Shown: positions 21,923-30,444, numbered from the stretch's first letter. The stretch is DNA of 64,000 nucleotides from Actinacidiphila acidipaludis (GCF_019890725.1 NZ_JAINZZ010000020.1:1-64000); one strand, 5' to 3'. Notes: generated from the sequence alone by a model not told the origin. Program-made: numbers and translations.

Positions 21923-22513
21923 GTGAGCACGACACCACCTGTTCTCGCCGCCGAGCTGGCAGTCGCGTGGGCCGACATTCAACGGCACCACCCCGAGCTG
22001 CCCGACCTGGCCGCGCCCGAGTCCCTGATCGGAGAGTCGTCGTCCGCGTGCGGCACGGAACTCTCCTTCGAAAGGCTGCTGCACGAGGCCGTGCACGGTA
22101 TCGCCGCCGCCCGCGGCATCCGTGACACCTCCCGCGCCGGCCGCTACCACAACCGCCGATTCCTCGCGATCGCCGACGAGATGGGCCTCGACCACGCCGA
22201 GGAGCCGCATCCCAGCAGCGGCTTCTCGCTCGTGGTCATGCGGCCGGACACCCGGAAGCGCTACCGGGGCACCATCGACCGGCTGCAGCGCGCCCTGAAG
22301 GCGCACTCCGTCGCCACCACCGCCGACACCACCCGCGCCTTCCGCGGGCCGGCCGCCCGCCACGGCTCGTCCGGCGGCGGCGTCCGGGTCAAGGCGGTGT
22401 GCGACTGCGGGCGCAACGTCCGCGTCGTCCCCTCCGTCCTGGCCCAGGCCCCCATCATGTGCGGCGCCTGCGGCCAGCCGTTCCGCATCCCGGAGGTCGT
22501 GGGGGCGGCGTGA
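21923..22513 (+). CDS. SprT-like zinc protein with C-terminal zinc ribbon
   Basis: 196 aa from GTG 21923. Residues near 50 contain LLHEAVHGIAAARG, an HExxH zinc-protease motif, followed by a downstream YHNRRFLAIADEMGL region in the style of SprT-like proteins. The C-terminus has two Cys pairs, CDCG and CGAC, forming a probable zinc ribbon that could bind nucleic acid or protein. I recall SprT-like proteins of this size in streptomycetes; no function is established for this branch. It precedes rpsP by 230 bp and probably has its own promoter. Confidence 0.65.
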   Translation: MSTTPPVLAAELAVAWADIQRHHPELPDLAAPESLIGESSSACGTELSFERLLHEAVHGIAAARGIRDTSRAGRYHNRRFLAIADEMGLDHAEEPHPSSGFSLVVMRPDTRKRYRGTIDRLQRALKAHSVATTADTTRAFRGPAARHGSSGGGVRVKAVCDCGRNVRVVPSVLAQAPIMCGACGQPFRIPEVVGAA

Positions 22514-22745
22514 CGGCGGCGTGGCCCGCGCCGCCACCACCGCCGCCACCGCGCCGGCACCGACAGGTCCCCGGCCGGGGTGCGTGGGCCCCGGCCGGGT
22601 ATGGCAGAATGTTCAGCTGAGAACTCGACAGCCGTGCAGGAACCCTCTCTCCTTCGGCTGACGCGTCCACCGGGCGCACGATTCCACAACCCCACGTGGC
22701 CGTTCGTCGCGCCCAAACACGTCAACACCAGGAGAACCCACTCCC

Positions 22746-23195
22746 GTGGCAGTCAAGATCAAGCTGAAGCGTCTGGGCAAGATCCGTTCGCCTCACTACC
22801 GCATCGTCGTCGCCGACTCCCGCACCCGCCGTGACGGCCGGGCGATCGAGGAGATCGGCCTGTACCACCCGGTGCAGAACCCGTCGCGCATCGAGGTCGA
22901 CTCGGAGCGCGCGCAGTACTGGCTCTCCGTCGGCGCTCAGCCGACCGAGCCCGTCCTCGCCATCCTGAAGCTCACCGGCGACTGGCAGAAGTACAAGGGC
23001 GAGCCCGCCCCGGCGCCGCTGCTCGTCGCCGAGTCGAAGGCCGACAAGCGCGCCCTCTTCGAGGCCGCCGCCAAGGACACCGCCGACGAGCCCAAGGGTG
23101 AGGCGATCACCCCGAAGGCGAAGAAGGCTGACAAGGCCGAGAAGAAGGCCGACGACGCCGAGGCTGCCGCCCCGGCCGAGTCCACCGAGGCCTGA
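22746..23195 (+). CDS. rpsP: 30S ribosomal protein S16
   Basis: 149 aa from GTG 22746 (AGGAGAA upstream). The first about 85 residues are the S16 fold ([37 protein letters not shown]). The remaining 60 are a Lys/Ala/Glu-rich tail typical of actinobacterial S16. First gene of the rpsP-khpA pair; the KH gene starts 2 bp after its stop. Confidence 0.98.
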   Translation: MAVKIKLKRLGKIRSPHYRIVVADSRTRRDGRAIEEIGLYHPVQNPSRIEVDSERAQYWLSVGAQPTEPVLAILKLTGDWQKYKGEPAPAPLLVAESKADKRALFEAAAKDTADEPKGEAITPKAKKADKAEKKADDAEAAAPAESTEA

Positions 23196-23197
23196 GC

Positions 23198-23437
23198 ATG
23201 CTCGAGGAGGCCCTTGAGCACCTCGTGAAGGGCATCGTCGACAACCCCGACGATGTGCAGGTCGACATGCGCAACCTGCGGCGCGGCAGCGTGCTGGAGG
23301 TCCGGGTGCACCCCGACGACCTCGGCAAGGTGATCGGCCGCAACGGCCGTACCGCCCGCGCCCTGCGTACCGTCGTGGGTGCCCTGGGCGGCCGTGGCGT
23401 GCGCGTCGACCTCGTCGACGTGGACCAGGTCCGCTGA
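23198..23437 (+). CDS. khpA: KH-domain RNA-binding protein KhpA
   Basis: 79 aa with a single type II KH domain. The GxxG loop is [13 protein letters not shown]. Proteins of this family bind RNA and, with KhpB, influence cell-wall synthesis and RNA levels in other bacteria. Two bp after rpsP, so co-transcribed; a very strong terminator follows. Confidence 0.92.
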   Translation: MLEEALEHLVKGIVDNPDDVQVDMRNLRRGSVLEVRVHPDDLGKVIGRNGRTARALRTVVGALGGRGVRVDLVDVDQVR

Positions 23438-23471
23438 GGACCCGTCCGGCGCTCGGCACATCGGAACACCG

Positions 23472-23515
23472 GCGCGGGCCGGGGGCGGCGAAGGCCGCCC
23501 CCGGCCCGCGCTTTT
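23472..23515 (+). terminator. Very strong intrinsic terminator after khpA
   Basis: An 18-bp perfect stem: left arm 23472-23489, GAAG loop 23490-23493, right arm 23494-23511, then TTTT at 23512-23515. It separates rpsP-khpA from rimM-trmD. Confidence 0.95.
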
Positions 23516-23630
23516 CGTCGCGGCACGGCGGGGGCCACCCGGCCCGCGCCCGCCGCCGGATCCCCCCGCGGCGCGTCCGGCGGCACCCCACCCACGCAAC
23601 CAGCGGCTTTTCCAGGAGCAGGAGTCTTCC

Positions 23631-24272
23631 GTGCAGCTCGTAGTCGGCCGGATCGGCCGCGCCCACGGCATCAAGGGCGAGGTCAGCGTCGAGGTGCGCA
23701 CCGACGAGCCGGAACTGCGGCTCGCGCCCGGCGCGGTGCTCGACACCGACCCCGCCTCCGCCGGCCCGCTGACCATCGCCACCGGGCGGGTGCACAGCGG
23801 CCGCCTGATGCTGCGGTTCGAGGGCGTCAGCGACCGTACCGGCGCCGAGGCGCTGCGCAACATCCTGCTGATCGCCGAGGTCGACCCGGAGGAACGGCCG
23901 GAGGACCCCGAGGAGTTCTACGACCACCAGCTCATCGACCTGGACGTGGTCACCCGCGACGGCCGCACGGTCGGCCGGATCTCCGAGATCACGCATCTGC
24001 CGTACCAGGACCTGCTGGTGGTGGCCCGCCCCGAGGGCGGCGAGGTGCTCATCCCGTTCGTCTCCGAGATCGTCCCGGAGATCGACCTGGAGGAGCAGCG
24101 CGCGGTCATCGACCCGCCGCCCGGCCTGCTGGACGACGCCGAGGCGGAGGTGGCGACCAGCCGCGGTGAGCAGGGCGCCGACGAGAGCGACGGCGCGAGC
24201 ACCGGCGACGGCGCGAGCACCGGCCACGGCACCCGCGCGGGCGGCGGCCAGGACCCGGCTGGTGACGCCTGA
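23631..24272 (+). CDS. rimM: 16S rRNA processing protein RimM
   Basis: 213 aa from GTG 23631 (AGGAGCAGGAG upstream). It assists 30S head maturation and binds S19. The N-terminal beta-barrel [15 protein letters not shown] and the PRC-like C-terminal barrel [17 protein letters not shown]... are typical. The last 30 residues are an acidic/Gly tail with a tandem 15-bp repeat (DGASTG twice), absent from most homologues. One base separates its stop from the trmD start. Confidence 0.96.
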   Translation: MQLVVGRIGRAHGIKGEVSVEVRTDEPELRLAPGAVLDTDPASAGPLTIATGRVHSGRLMLRFEGVSDRTGAEALRNILLIAEVDPEERPEDPEEFYDHQLIDLDVVTRDGRTVGRISEITHLPYQDLLVVARPEGGEVLIPFVSEIVPEIDLEEQRAVIDPPPGLLDDAEAEVATSRGEQGADESDGASTGDGASTGHGTRAGGGQDPAGDA

Positions 24273-24273
24273 C

Positions 24274-25095
24274 ATGCGGATCGACGTCGTCACCATCTTC
24301 CCCGAGTACCTCGAACCGCTGAACGTCTCGCTCGTCGGCAAGGCCCGCGCCGCCGGGCGGCTCGACGTCCGCGTGCACGACCTCCGCGGCTGGGCGCACG
24401 ACCGCCACAACACCGTCGACGACACCCCGTACGGCGGCGGCCCCGGCATGGTCATGATGACCGGCCCCTGGGGCGAGGCCCTCGACGACGTCCTCGCCGA
24501 CGGCTACGAGACCGGCGCCGCCCGCCCGGCCCTCGTCGTGCCCACGCCCAGCGGCCGGCCCTTCACCCAGGCGCTCGCCGTCGAGCTCGCGGCATCCCCC
24601 TGGCTGATCTTCGCCCCCGCCCGGTACGAGGGCATCGACACGCGGGTGACCGCCGAGTACGCCACCCGGCTGCCCGTCCACGAGGTGTCCATCGGCGACT
24701 ACGTGCTGGCCGGCGGCGAGGCCGCCGTCCTGGTCATCACCGAGGCCGTCGCGCGGCTGCTGCCGGGCGTCCTGGGCAACGCCCAGTCGCACGCCGACGA
24801 CTCCTTCGCCCCCGGCCCGATGGCCGACCTGCTGGAGGGCCCGGTCTACACCAAGCCCCCGCAGTGGCGCGGCCGCGGCATCCCCGACGTGCTGCTCAGC
24901 GGCCACCACGGGAAGATCGCCCGCTGGCGCCGCGACGAGGCGCTGCGCCGCACCACCGCCCACCGCCCCGACCTGATCCGCCGCGCCGACCCGGCCGCCT
25001 TCGACAAGAAGGACCGCGAGATGCTCAGCATCCTCGGCTGGCAGCCCGGCCCCGACGGCCGATTTGGGCGCAACCCCGACGCCGTGGAAGAATGA
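24274..25095 (+). CDS. trmD: tRNA (guanine37-N1)-methyltransferase TrmD
   Basis: 273 aa from ATG 24274. A SPOUT methyltransferase that makes m1G37 to prevent frameshifting. The trefoil-knot SAM site is visible: GGGPGMVM early, YEGIDTR, then HEVSIGDYVLAGGEAA (catalytic Asp region) and PPQWRGRGIPDVLLSGHHGKI. The open frame extends 36 codons upstream inside rimM; that part reads as rimM in another frame and is not used. Weak ribosome binding site, so coupling to rimM is likely. Confidence 0.96.
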   Translation: MRIDVVTIFPEYLEPLNVSLVGKARAAGRLDVRVHDLRGWAHDRHNTVDDTPYGGGPGMVMMTGPWGEALDDVLADGYETGAARPALVVPTPSGRPFTQALAVELAASPWLIFAPARYEGIDTRVTAEYATRLPVHEVSIGDYVLAGGEAAVLVITEAVARLLPGVLGNAQSHADDSFAPGPMADLLEGPVYTKPPQWRGRGIPDVLLSGHHGKIARWRRDEALRRTTAHRPDLIRRADPAAFDKKDREMLSILGWQPGPDGRFGRNPDAVEE

Positions 25096-25124
25096 GCGGC
25101 TGCTGCCCGTCCGGCGTGCGCCCC

Positions 25125-25204
25125 TGCCACAGGGGGAACGACGTCCACCGGGTCCCCGGCGGCATCCCCGACGAATGACGACGTTCCGTCGATGACCTGT
25201 GGCA
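25125..25204 (+). ncRNA. Structured 5' leader of rplS, candidate L19 autoregulatory element
   Basis: Outer stem: TGCCACAGG (25125-25133) pairs with CCTGTGGCA (25196-25204), 9 bp perfect. Inner stem: GGAACG-A-CGTC (25135-25145) pairs with GACGACGTTCC (25177-25187), 10 bp with one A-A mismatch. The inner loop carries a GC-rich region that can pair further. It ends 22 nt before the rplS ATG and leaves the Shine-Dalgarno GAGGAAG just outside. Many ribosomal protein genes carry such leaders; this one is inferred from pairing only. Confidence 0.6.
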
Positions 25205-25226
25205 TCGGCGAGGAAGCAGAAACACC

Positions 25227-25577
25227 ATGACCAACCTGATCGAGGGCGTCAACAGCGCCTCCCTGCGCACCGACGTCCCGGCGTTCCGCCCCGGCGACAC
25301 CGTCAACGTCCACGTGCGCGTCATCGAGGGCAACCGCTCCCGTGTGCAGCAGTTCAAGGGCGTCGTCATCCGCCGCCAGGGCGCGGGCGTCAGCGAGACC
25401 TTCACGGTCCGCAAGGTCAGCTTCTCCGTCGGTGTGGAGCGCACCTTCCCGGTGCACACCCCGATCGTGGAGAAGATCGAGGTCGTGACCCGCGGTGACG
25501 TCCGTCGCGCCAAGCTGTACTACCTGCGCGACCTGCGCGGCAAGGCCGCGAAGATCAAGGAGAAGCGCGAGAACTGA
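25227..25577 (+). CDS. rplS: 50S ribosomal protein L19
   Basis: 116 aa, the usual length. Located at the 30S-50S interface. Family landmarks: [33 protein letters not shown]-like [22 protein letters not shown] and the basic C-terminus [20 protein letters not shown]. It follows trmD by 131 bp, which hold the structured leader described above. ATG start with GAGGAAG 12 nt upstream. Confidence 0.98.
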   Translation: MTNLIEGVNSASLRTDVPAFRPGDTVNVHVRVIEGNRSRVQQFKGVVIRRQGAGVSETFTVRKVSFSVGVERTFPVHTPIVEKIEVVTRGDVRRAKLYYLRDLRGKAAKIKEKREN

Positions 25578-25581
25578 GCGC

Positions 25582-25611
25582 TTGACCTGTCCTTGGCGCG
25601 GGCCGGATAAG
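25582..25611 (+). promoter_or_regulatory. Candidate promoter of the first signal peptidase gene
   Basis: TTGACC (25582-25587), 18-bp spacer, GATAAG (25606-25611). The ATG at 25623 lies about 12 bp downstream, giving a very short leader. It lies directly after the rplS stop. Confidence 0.55.
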
Positions 25612-25622
25612 CTTCCGCCGCG

Positions 25623-26420
25623 ATGGACAGCGAAGCAGTGGCACCGGGACGCGACCGTTCCCTCCCCGCCGACGAGGCGGATCCGGAGGAGCGGTCGCGT
25701 TCCGTCGTCCGGTGGCCCCGCGCCGCGCGCTGGTGGTCGGAGTGGCGGCGCACCCTGCTGCTCGCCGTCGGCTGCACCCTCGCGCTGCTGCTGGTCAGCC
25801 GTTTCGTGGTGGAGCCCTTCGAGGTCCCGAGCGGTTCCATGGAGAACACGCTGCGGGTCGGCGACCGGGTGCTCGTCAACAAGCTCGCCTACCGGTTCGG
25901 CGGCACGCCGCACCGCGGCGACGTCATCGTCTTCGACGGCGAGGACTCGTTCTCCACGACCGGCGGCACGGACTATGTGAAACGCGTCATCGGCGTCGGC
26001 GGCGACCGGGTCACCTGCTGCGACAGGCAGGGGCGCATCCTGGTCAACGGTCACCCGATCGACGAGCCCTATCTGCACCCCGGTGACCAGCCCTCCCGGG
26101 TACCGTTCGACATCGAGGTCCCGGAGGGAAGGCTGTGGGTGATGGGTGACCACCGCGACGACTCCCGCGACTCCCGCGACCACCTCGGCGACCCCGGCGG
26201 CGGCACCGTGCCCGTCGGCAAGGTGATCGGCCGCGCCGACTGGATCGGCTGGCCCGTCGGCCACTGGACCCGGCTGCACCGCCCCGCGACGTTCTCCGGC
26301 GTCCCCGCACCGGCGGCCGCGGCGCCCGAACCCCCCGCCGTGCCCGGGACGACCGCCGTGGCCACCGCCACACCCGTGACCACCGCCGCGCCCGAGCCCT
26401 CGGCCGGACGGCATGGGTAA
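25623..26420 (+). CDS. sipW: Type I signal peptidase (SipW-like, first of four)
   Basis: 265 aa. Cleaves signal peptides from exported proteins at the outer face of the membrane. One N-terminal membrane segment (about residues 45-65, LLLAVGCTLALLLVSRFVV), then the catalytic Ser in FEVPSGSMENTLRVGDRV and catalytic Lys in DYVKRVIGVGGD, and box E GDHRDDSRDSRDH. The C-terminus is a Pro/Ala/Thr tail with no obvious second membrane segment. It overlaps the next gene by 8 bp. Confidence 0.93.
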   Translation: MDSEAVAPGRDRSLPADEADPEERSRSVVRWPRAARWWSEWRRTLLLAVGCTLALLLVSRFVVEPFEVPSGSMENTLRVGDRVLVNKLAYRFGGTPHRGDVIVFDGEDSFSTTGGTDYVKRVIGVGGDRVTCCDRQGRILVNGHPIDEPYLHPGDQPSRVPFDIEVPEGRLWVMGDHRDDSRDSRDHLGDPGGGTVPVGKVIGRADWIGWPVGHWTRLHRPATFSGVPAPAAAAPEPPAVPGTTAVATATPVTTAAPEPSAGRHG

Positions 26421-27582
26421 CCGCGGCAAGCCGCGCTACGGGCACCACAAGGCCCCAGTGCCCGAGCCCGCGGACGGCCCCACCGACGCCTCCGCCGCGC
26501 CGCCGCTGCGCACCGGCACCAGTCGGGTGGAGCGCCGCAAGCTGGCCCGCAAGGTGCGCCGCAAGCGCCGCCGCTCGCTGGCGCGGGAAGTGCCGCTGCT
26601 GGTCATGGTGGCGCTGCTGATCGCGCTGGTGCTCAAGACCTTCCTGCTCCAGGCGTTCGTGATCCCCTCGGGGTCGATGGAGCAGACCATCAAGATCGGC
26701 GACCGCGTGCTGGTCGACAAGTTCACCCCGTGGTTCGGCGCCGAGCCGCACCGCGGCGACGTCGTGGTCTTCAAGGACCCCGGCGGCTGGCTCAGCGGCG
26801 AGCCCGCGCCCAAGCCCGACCCGGTGGTCGTCAAACAGGTGAAGGAGTTCTTCACCTTCATCGGACTGCTGCCCGCCTCCGGTGAGCAGGATCTGATCAA
26901 GCGGGTCATCGGCGTGGGCGGCGACACGGTCGCCTGCTGCGACAAGGACGGCCGCATCACCGTCAACGGCACGCCGCTGAGTGAGCCGTACGTGTACGAC
27001 GGGAATCCGCCGTCGATGATGAAGTTCTCCATCGTCGTCCCGCCCGGGCACCTGTGGGTGATGGGGGACCACCGCTCCGACTCGGCCGACTCGCGATACC
27101 ACACCGACCAGCCCGGAGGCGGCACGATCTCGGAGGACCTGGTGGTCGGCCGGGCCTTCGTGATCGCCTGGCCGGTCGGCCACTGGCGCCGGCTCCAGGA
27201 GCCAGGGACGTACGCCTCGGTCCCGGGCCCGGGCGCGGCAAGCACGACGGCCACAGGTACGCCCACTAGGGTGGGCTCGGCCAACAATGGTCAAAGGACG
27301 AACCAGCTGCCGACTCCTGCGGAACTCCCGATCGTTATCGGGGTGGTGGGCCTGCGCCGAATTCGGGGCAGGCGGAAGTCTGGAGTGAGGAGTGGATGTG
27401 GGGGACCTGGTGGTCGGCGCGCGGTCTGGATCCGGCGAGCCCGAGAAGGAGGAAGCCAAGGTGCCCCCGGTCGACAACGCGGATTCCGACGGCGGCGTCC
27501 CCGGTCCCGGCGGGGAGGCCGCGCACGGCGCGACCCCCGGTTACGGTGCCGGACCCGGTCACGGCGGCGCCCCCCGCTATGA
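26413..27582 (+). CDS. sipX: Type I signal peptidase (SipX-like, second of four)
   Basis: 389 aa as read. N-terminal basic region, membrane segment LLVMVALLIALVLKTFLL (about 65-83), catalytic Ser in FVIPSGSMEQTIKIGDRV, catalytic Lys in DLIKRVIGVGGD and box E GDHRSDSADSRYH. After PELPIVIGVVGLRRI the frame runs on through about 70 Arg/Gly-rich residues and overlaps the start of the next gene by 185 bp in another frame. SipX proteins are usually near 320 aa, so the extension may be real, or the sequence could have a frameshift near 27300-27400. Starts with ATG inside the previous gene. Confidence 0.87.
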   Translation: MGNRGKPRYGHHKAPVPEPADGPTDASAAPPLRTGTSRVERRKLARKVRRKRRRSLAREVPLLVMVALLIALVLKTFLLQAFVIPSGSMEQTIKIGDRVLVDKFTPWFGAEPHRGDVVVFKDPGGWLSGEPAPKPDPVVVKQVKEFFTFIGLLPASGEQDLIKRVIGVGGDTVACCDKDGRITVNGTPLSEPYVYDGNPPSMMKFSIVVPPGHLWVMGDHRSDSADSRYHTDQPGGGTISEDLVVGRAFVIAWPVGHWRRLQEPGTYASVPGPGAASTTATGTPTRVGSANNGQRTNQLPTPAELPIVIGVVGLRRIRGRRKSGVRSGCGGPGGRRAVWIRRAREGGSQGAPGRQRGFRRRRPRSRRGGRARRDPRLRCRTRSRRRPPL

Positions 27583-28681
27583 CGCCCCGCAGGACAGCGG
27601 CTACGCGTCCGGCAACGGCGCCCCGCAGGCCGGTGGCTACGGACCCGGGGACGGCTACGCTGCCGGTAACGGTTTCCCGTCCGGCAACGGCCTGGCGGCG
27701 GGCAACGCCTTCGCCCAGGGCGGCGGCGTGGCCCAGGGCGACGGGACGGCCCAGGGCAACGGCCTGGGCGGCCAGCACGGGCTGACGCACGAGCCGGCGC
27801 CCGGCCTCGCCATGGCCGGCGCCCACCGCGCGGGGGCCGGCGGCCCCGCCGACCCTCCCCAGGGCGACGGGGGCGACGACGGCGACGGACCCACGCCCGA
27901 CTCCGGCAGCAAGCAGCGCTCGTTCTGGAAGGAACTCCCGCTGCTCATCGGCATCGCCCTGGTGCTGGCGCTGCTGATCAAGACGTTCCTGGTCCAGGCG
28001 TTCTCCATCCCGTCCGACTCCATGCAGGACACCCTGCAGCGCGGCGACCGCGTGCTGGTGGACAAGCTGACGCCCTGGTTCGGCTCCACGCCGAGCCGCG
28101 GCGAGGTCGTCGTCTTCCACGACCCGGGCGGCTGGCTGCCGGAGAACCCGCCGGCCAGCAGCAACCCGGTGGTCCGCGGCATCCAGAAGGGCCTCAGCTT
28201 CATCGGCCTGATGCCCTCGGCGGACGAGAAGGACCTGATCAAGCGGGTCATCGGCGTCGGCGGCGACGAGGTCTCCTGCAAGGGCAGCGGCCCGGTCATG
28301 GTCAACGGCAAGCCGCTGAACGAGCCGTACGTGTACCCGGGTAACACGGCGTGCACCCCGGGGATGCCGTTCGACGTCAAGGTGCCCAAGGGCCACATCT
28401 GGGTGATGGGCGACCACCGCCAGGACTCGCTGGACTCGCGCTTCCACATGACGCAGGCCGGCCACGGCTTCGTCCCCGACAGCGACGTCGTCGGCCGCGC
28501 CATCGTGATCGCCTGGCCGATCAACCGCTGGGACTGGCTGTCCATCCCCTCCACGTTCTCCCAGCCGGGGATCAACGCGCTCAACACGGGCGTGCCGGCG
28601 GCCGCCGGAGTGGCGGGCGCCCTGCCGCTGGTGCTGGTGCGCAGGAGGCGGCTGTTGCGGAACTCGTCCACCGAGGGCTGA
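27398..28681 (+). CDS. sipY: Type I signal peptidase (SipY-like, third of four)
   Basis: 427 aa from GTG 27398, which has AGGAG 5 nt upstream; GTG 27392 is in frame but touches the Shine-Dalgarno. The first 160 residues are low complexity (Gly/Asn/Gln/Ala repeats such as GNGFPSGNGLAAGNA). Then a membrane segment LLIGIALVLALLIKTFLV, catalytic Ser in FSIPSDSMQDTLQRGDRV, catalytic Lys in LIKRVIGVGGDEVSC and box E GDHRQDSLDSRFH. A second hydrophobic segment at the C-terminus (GVAGALPLVLVRRRR) suggests two membrane spans. Confidence 0.92.
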   Translation: MGDLVVGARSGSGEPEKEEAKVPPVDNADSDGGVPGPGGEAAHGATPGYGAGPGHGGAPRYDAPQDSGYASGNGAPQAGGYGPGDGYAAGNGFPSGNGLAAGNAFAQGGGVAQGDGTAQGNGLGGQHGLTHEPAPGLAMAGAHRAGAGGPADPPQGDGGDDGDGPTPDSGSKQRSFWKELPLLIGIALVLALLIKTFLVQAFSIPSDSMQDTLQRGDRVLVDKLTPWFGSTPSRGEVVVFHDPGGWLPENPPASSNPVVRGIQKGLSFIGLMPSADEKDLIKRVIGVGGDEVSCKGSGPVMVNGKPLNEPYVYPGNTACTPGMPFDVKVPKGHIWVMGDHRQDSLDSRFHMTQAGHGFVPDSDVVGRAIVIAWPINRWDWLSIPSTFSQPGINALNTGVPAAAGVAGALPLVLVRRRRLLRNSSTEG

Positions 28682-28707
28682 CCGCGGCTCGTACCGCCCG
28701 GTAGGGT
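28678..28707 (+). promoter_or_regulatory. Candidate promoter of the fourth signal peptidase gene
   Basis: CTGACC (28678-28683), 18-bp spacer, TAGGGT (28702-28707), then ATG at 28716, so the mRNA would have almost no leader. This fits the fourth gene being transcribed separately from the first three. Confidence 0.55.
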
Positions 28708-28715
28708 TCCGGTCC

Positions 28716-29456
28716 ATGAGCGCCACGACGACCAGCGGCACCGCCGCGATACGCAGGGACCGCGCAGGCCGGCCAGGACGCATGGTGTCCGGGCTGGCCG
28801 TCGCCCTCGGCTGCGTGCTCTTCCTCGGCGGGTTCGCCTGGGCAGCGGTGGAGTACCGCCCCTACACCGTGCCGACCGCCTCCATGCAGCCCACCGTCGA
28901 CCCCGGCGACAAGGTGCTGGCCCAGAAGGTGTCCGGCTCCGAGGTGCACCGCGGCGACGTGGTGGTCTTCCGGGACAAGCTGTGGGGCAACTCGCCGCTG
29001 GTCAAGCGGGTCGTCGCGGTCGGCGGCGACGTCGTGGCCTGCTGCGACAAGCAGGGCCGGATGACCGTGAACGGCAAGCCGGTCGACGAGACGTATGTGC
29101 GCGGCGGAGGCCCGGCGTCACTCGACTCGTTCCACACGACCGTCCCCAAGGGCGAGCTGTTCATGCTGGGCGACAACCGCTCGGTCTCCGAGGACTCCCG
29201 CCTCCATCTGGACGACGCCGAGGGCGGCGCCGTCCCCGCCTCCGACGTCAAGGGCCGGGTCGACGCGCTGGCCTGGCCGGCCGGCCGGATGGGCATGCTG
29301 CCGACGACGGCCGCGTTCGACGCGCTGCCCGGCGGCGGCCGGTCCCCGCAGGGGCCGCTGCCCTGGATCGTGCTGATGGTGATCGCGGGCGCGGTGCTCA
29401 TCCTGGGCGGCGCGGCGTACGAGCCGGTGGCGAAGCTGGTGACGCGGCGCAGATGA
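28716..29456 (+). CDS. sipZ: Type I signal peptidase (SipZ-like, fourth of four)
   Basis: 246 aa. N-terminal membrane segment (about 24-44, MVSGLAVALGCVLFLGGFAWAA), catalytic Ser in YTVPTASMQPTVDPGDKV, catalytic Lys in LVKRVVAVGGD, box E GDNRSVSEDSRLH, and a second C-terminal membrane segment LPWIVLMVIAGAVLILGG. It is the most divergent of the four (VPTASM rather than IPSGSM). Own candidate promoter just upstream. Confidence 0.92.
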   Translation: MSATTTSGTAAIRRDRAGRPGRMVSGLAVALGCVLFLGGFAWAAVEYRPYTVPTASMQPTVDPGDKVLAQKVSGSEVHRGDVVVFRDKLWGNSPLVKRVVAVGGDVVACCDKQGRMTVNGKPVDETYVRGGGPASLDSFHTTVPKGELFMLGDNRSVSEDSRLHLDDAEGGAVPASDVKGRVDALAWPAGRMGMLPTTAAFDALPGGGRSPQGPLPWIVLMVIAGAVLILGGAAYEPVAKLVTRRR

Positions 29457-29556
29457 CCGGGTGACCCGGCGGAGGTGACCCGCGTCGAACTTCGCCTCCC
29501 ACATGAGACGGTGTGACGCACAATGGGGGGCACGTACGGCTGAAGGGGAACATGCC

Positions 29557-29883
29557 ATGAGCGCCGAGGACCTCGAAAAATACGAGACCGAGATGGAGCT
29601 GAAGCTCTACCGGGAGTACCGCGACGTCGTCGGCCTTTTCAAGTACGTGATCGAGACCGAGCGGCGCTTCTACCTCACCAACGACTACGAGATGCAGGTG
29701 CACTCGGTGCAGGGTGAGGTCTTCTTCGAAGTCTCCATGGCCGACGCCTGGGTGTGGGACATGTACCGGCCGGCCCGCTTCGTCAAGCAGGTCCGCGTGC
29801 TCACCTTCAAGGACGTGAACATCGAGGAGCTGAACAAGGCGGACCTCGACCTCCCCTCGGACAACTCCGGCTTCAACGGCTGA
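29557..29883 (+). CDS. Conserved actinobacterial DUF2469 protein
   Basis: 108 aa from ATG 29557 (AAGGGGAA upstream). The sequence MSAEDLEKYETEMELKLYREYRDVVGLFKYVIETERRFYLTN then DYEMQVHSVQGEVFFEVSMADAWVWDMYRPARFVKQVRVLTFKDVNIEEL is nearly invariant across actinobacteria in my recollection (Rv2901c family). Function unknown. The longer frame from 29503 adds 18 residues without a ribosome binding site and is rejected. Confidence 0.92.
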   Translation: MSAEDLEKYETEMELKLYREYRDVVGLFKYVIETERRFYLTNDYEMQVHSVQGEVFFEVSMADAWVWDMYRPARFVKQVRVLTFKDVNIEELNKADLDLPSDNSGFNG

Positions 29884-29985
29884 GCCGCGGGGGTCGCCCG
29901 GGGCCGCCGGGCCTCCCCGGGCCTCCCCGGGCCTCTCGCAGGCTGCCTCGGGTTCCCTCGGGCTTCCCCGGGCTCGTTTCCCGGG

Positions 29986-29994
29986 TTATCCACA
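29986..29994 (+). promoter_or_regulatory. Perfect DnaA-box-like nonamer TTATCCACA
   Basis: TTATCCACA at 29986-29994 matches the E. coli DnaA box exactly. It lies 96 bp before the yraN start and after a GC-rich stretch of 10-bp repeats (GGGCCTCCCC, about 29905-29935). A single box cannot be an origin; DnaA control of the DNA-processing operon is possible but unproven. Confidence 0.35.
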
Positions 29995-30042
29995 GGCCGA
30001 CGTTCAAGATCATCGCGGGGCGGAATCCCTCTGTCACAGTGA

Positions 30043-30065
30043 ACTCACGGTACTTCACCGTGAGT
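30043..30065 (+). promoter_or_regulatory. Perfect hairpin just before the yraN ribosome binding site
   Basis: ACTCACGGT (30043-30051), loop ACTTC, ACCGTGAGT (30057-30065), then GGAGG at 30069-30073 and ATG at 30082. It could modulate translation or be an operator. Confidence 0.5.
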
Positions 30066-30081
30066 GACGGAGGTGGCTCGG

Positions 30082-30444
30082 ATGAACGCGCGAGGCGCGC
30101 TGGGGCGGTACGGCGAGGACGTGGCCGCCCGGATGCTGCAGGAGTCGGGGCTCGACGTCCTGGCCAGGAACTGGCGGTGCGGGCGGCGCGGGGAGATCGA
30201 CATCCTCGCGACCGACGGGGACGCCCTGGTGGTGTGCGAGGTCAAGACGCGCCGTGAGGGCGGCTTCCAGCCGCCCATGGCCGCCGTGACACCCGCCAAG
30301 CTCGCCCGACTGCGCTCGCTCGCCGAGCGCTGGACCGCGGAACACGGCGGAGCGCCGCCGGGCGGGATCCGCATCGACCTGGTCGGGGTGACGCTGCCCG
30401 CCCGCGGGGCGGCACGCGTCGAGCACGCCCGGGGGGTGGCGTGA
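30082..30444 (+). CDS. yraN: YraN / UPF0102 nuclease-fold protein
   Basis: 120 aa from ATG 30082 (GGAGG 8 nt upstream); the GTG at 30064 lies in a hairpin and is rejected. A small endonuclease-fold protein: [51 protein letters not shown] contains the PD-(D/E)xK-like core EID...EVK. Exact function unknown. First gene of an apparent operon with yifB (1-bp overlap TGATG) and dprA. Confidence 0.93.
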   Translation: MNARGALGRYGEDVAARMLQESGLDVLARNWRCGRRGEIDILATDGDALVVCEVKTRREGGFQPPMAAVTPAKLARLRSLAERWTAEHGGAPPGGIRIDLVGVTLPARGAARVEHARGVA

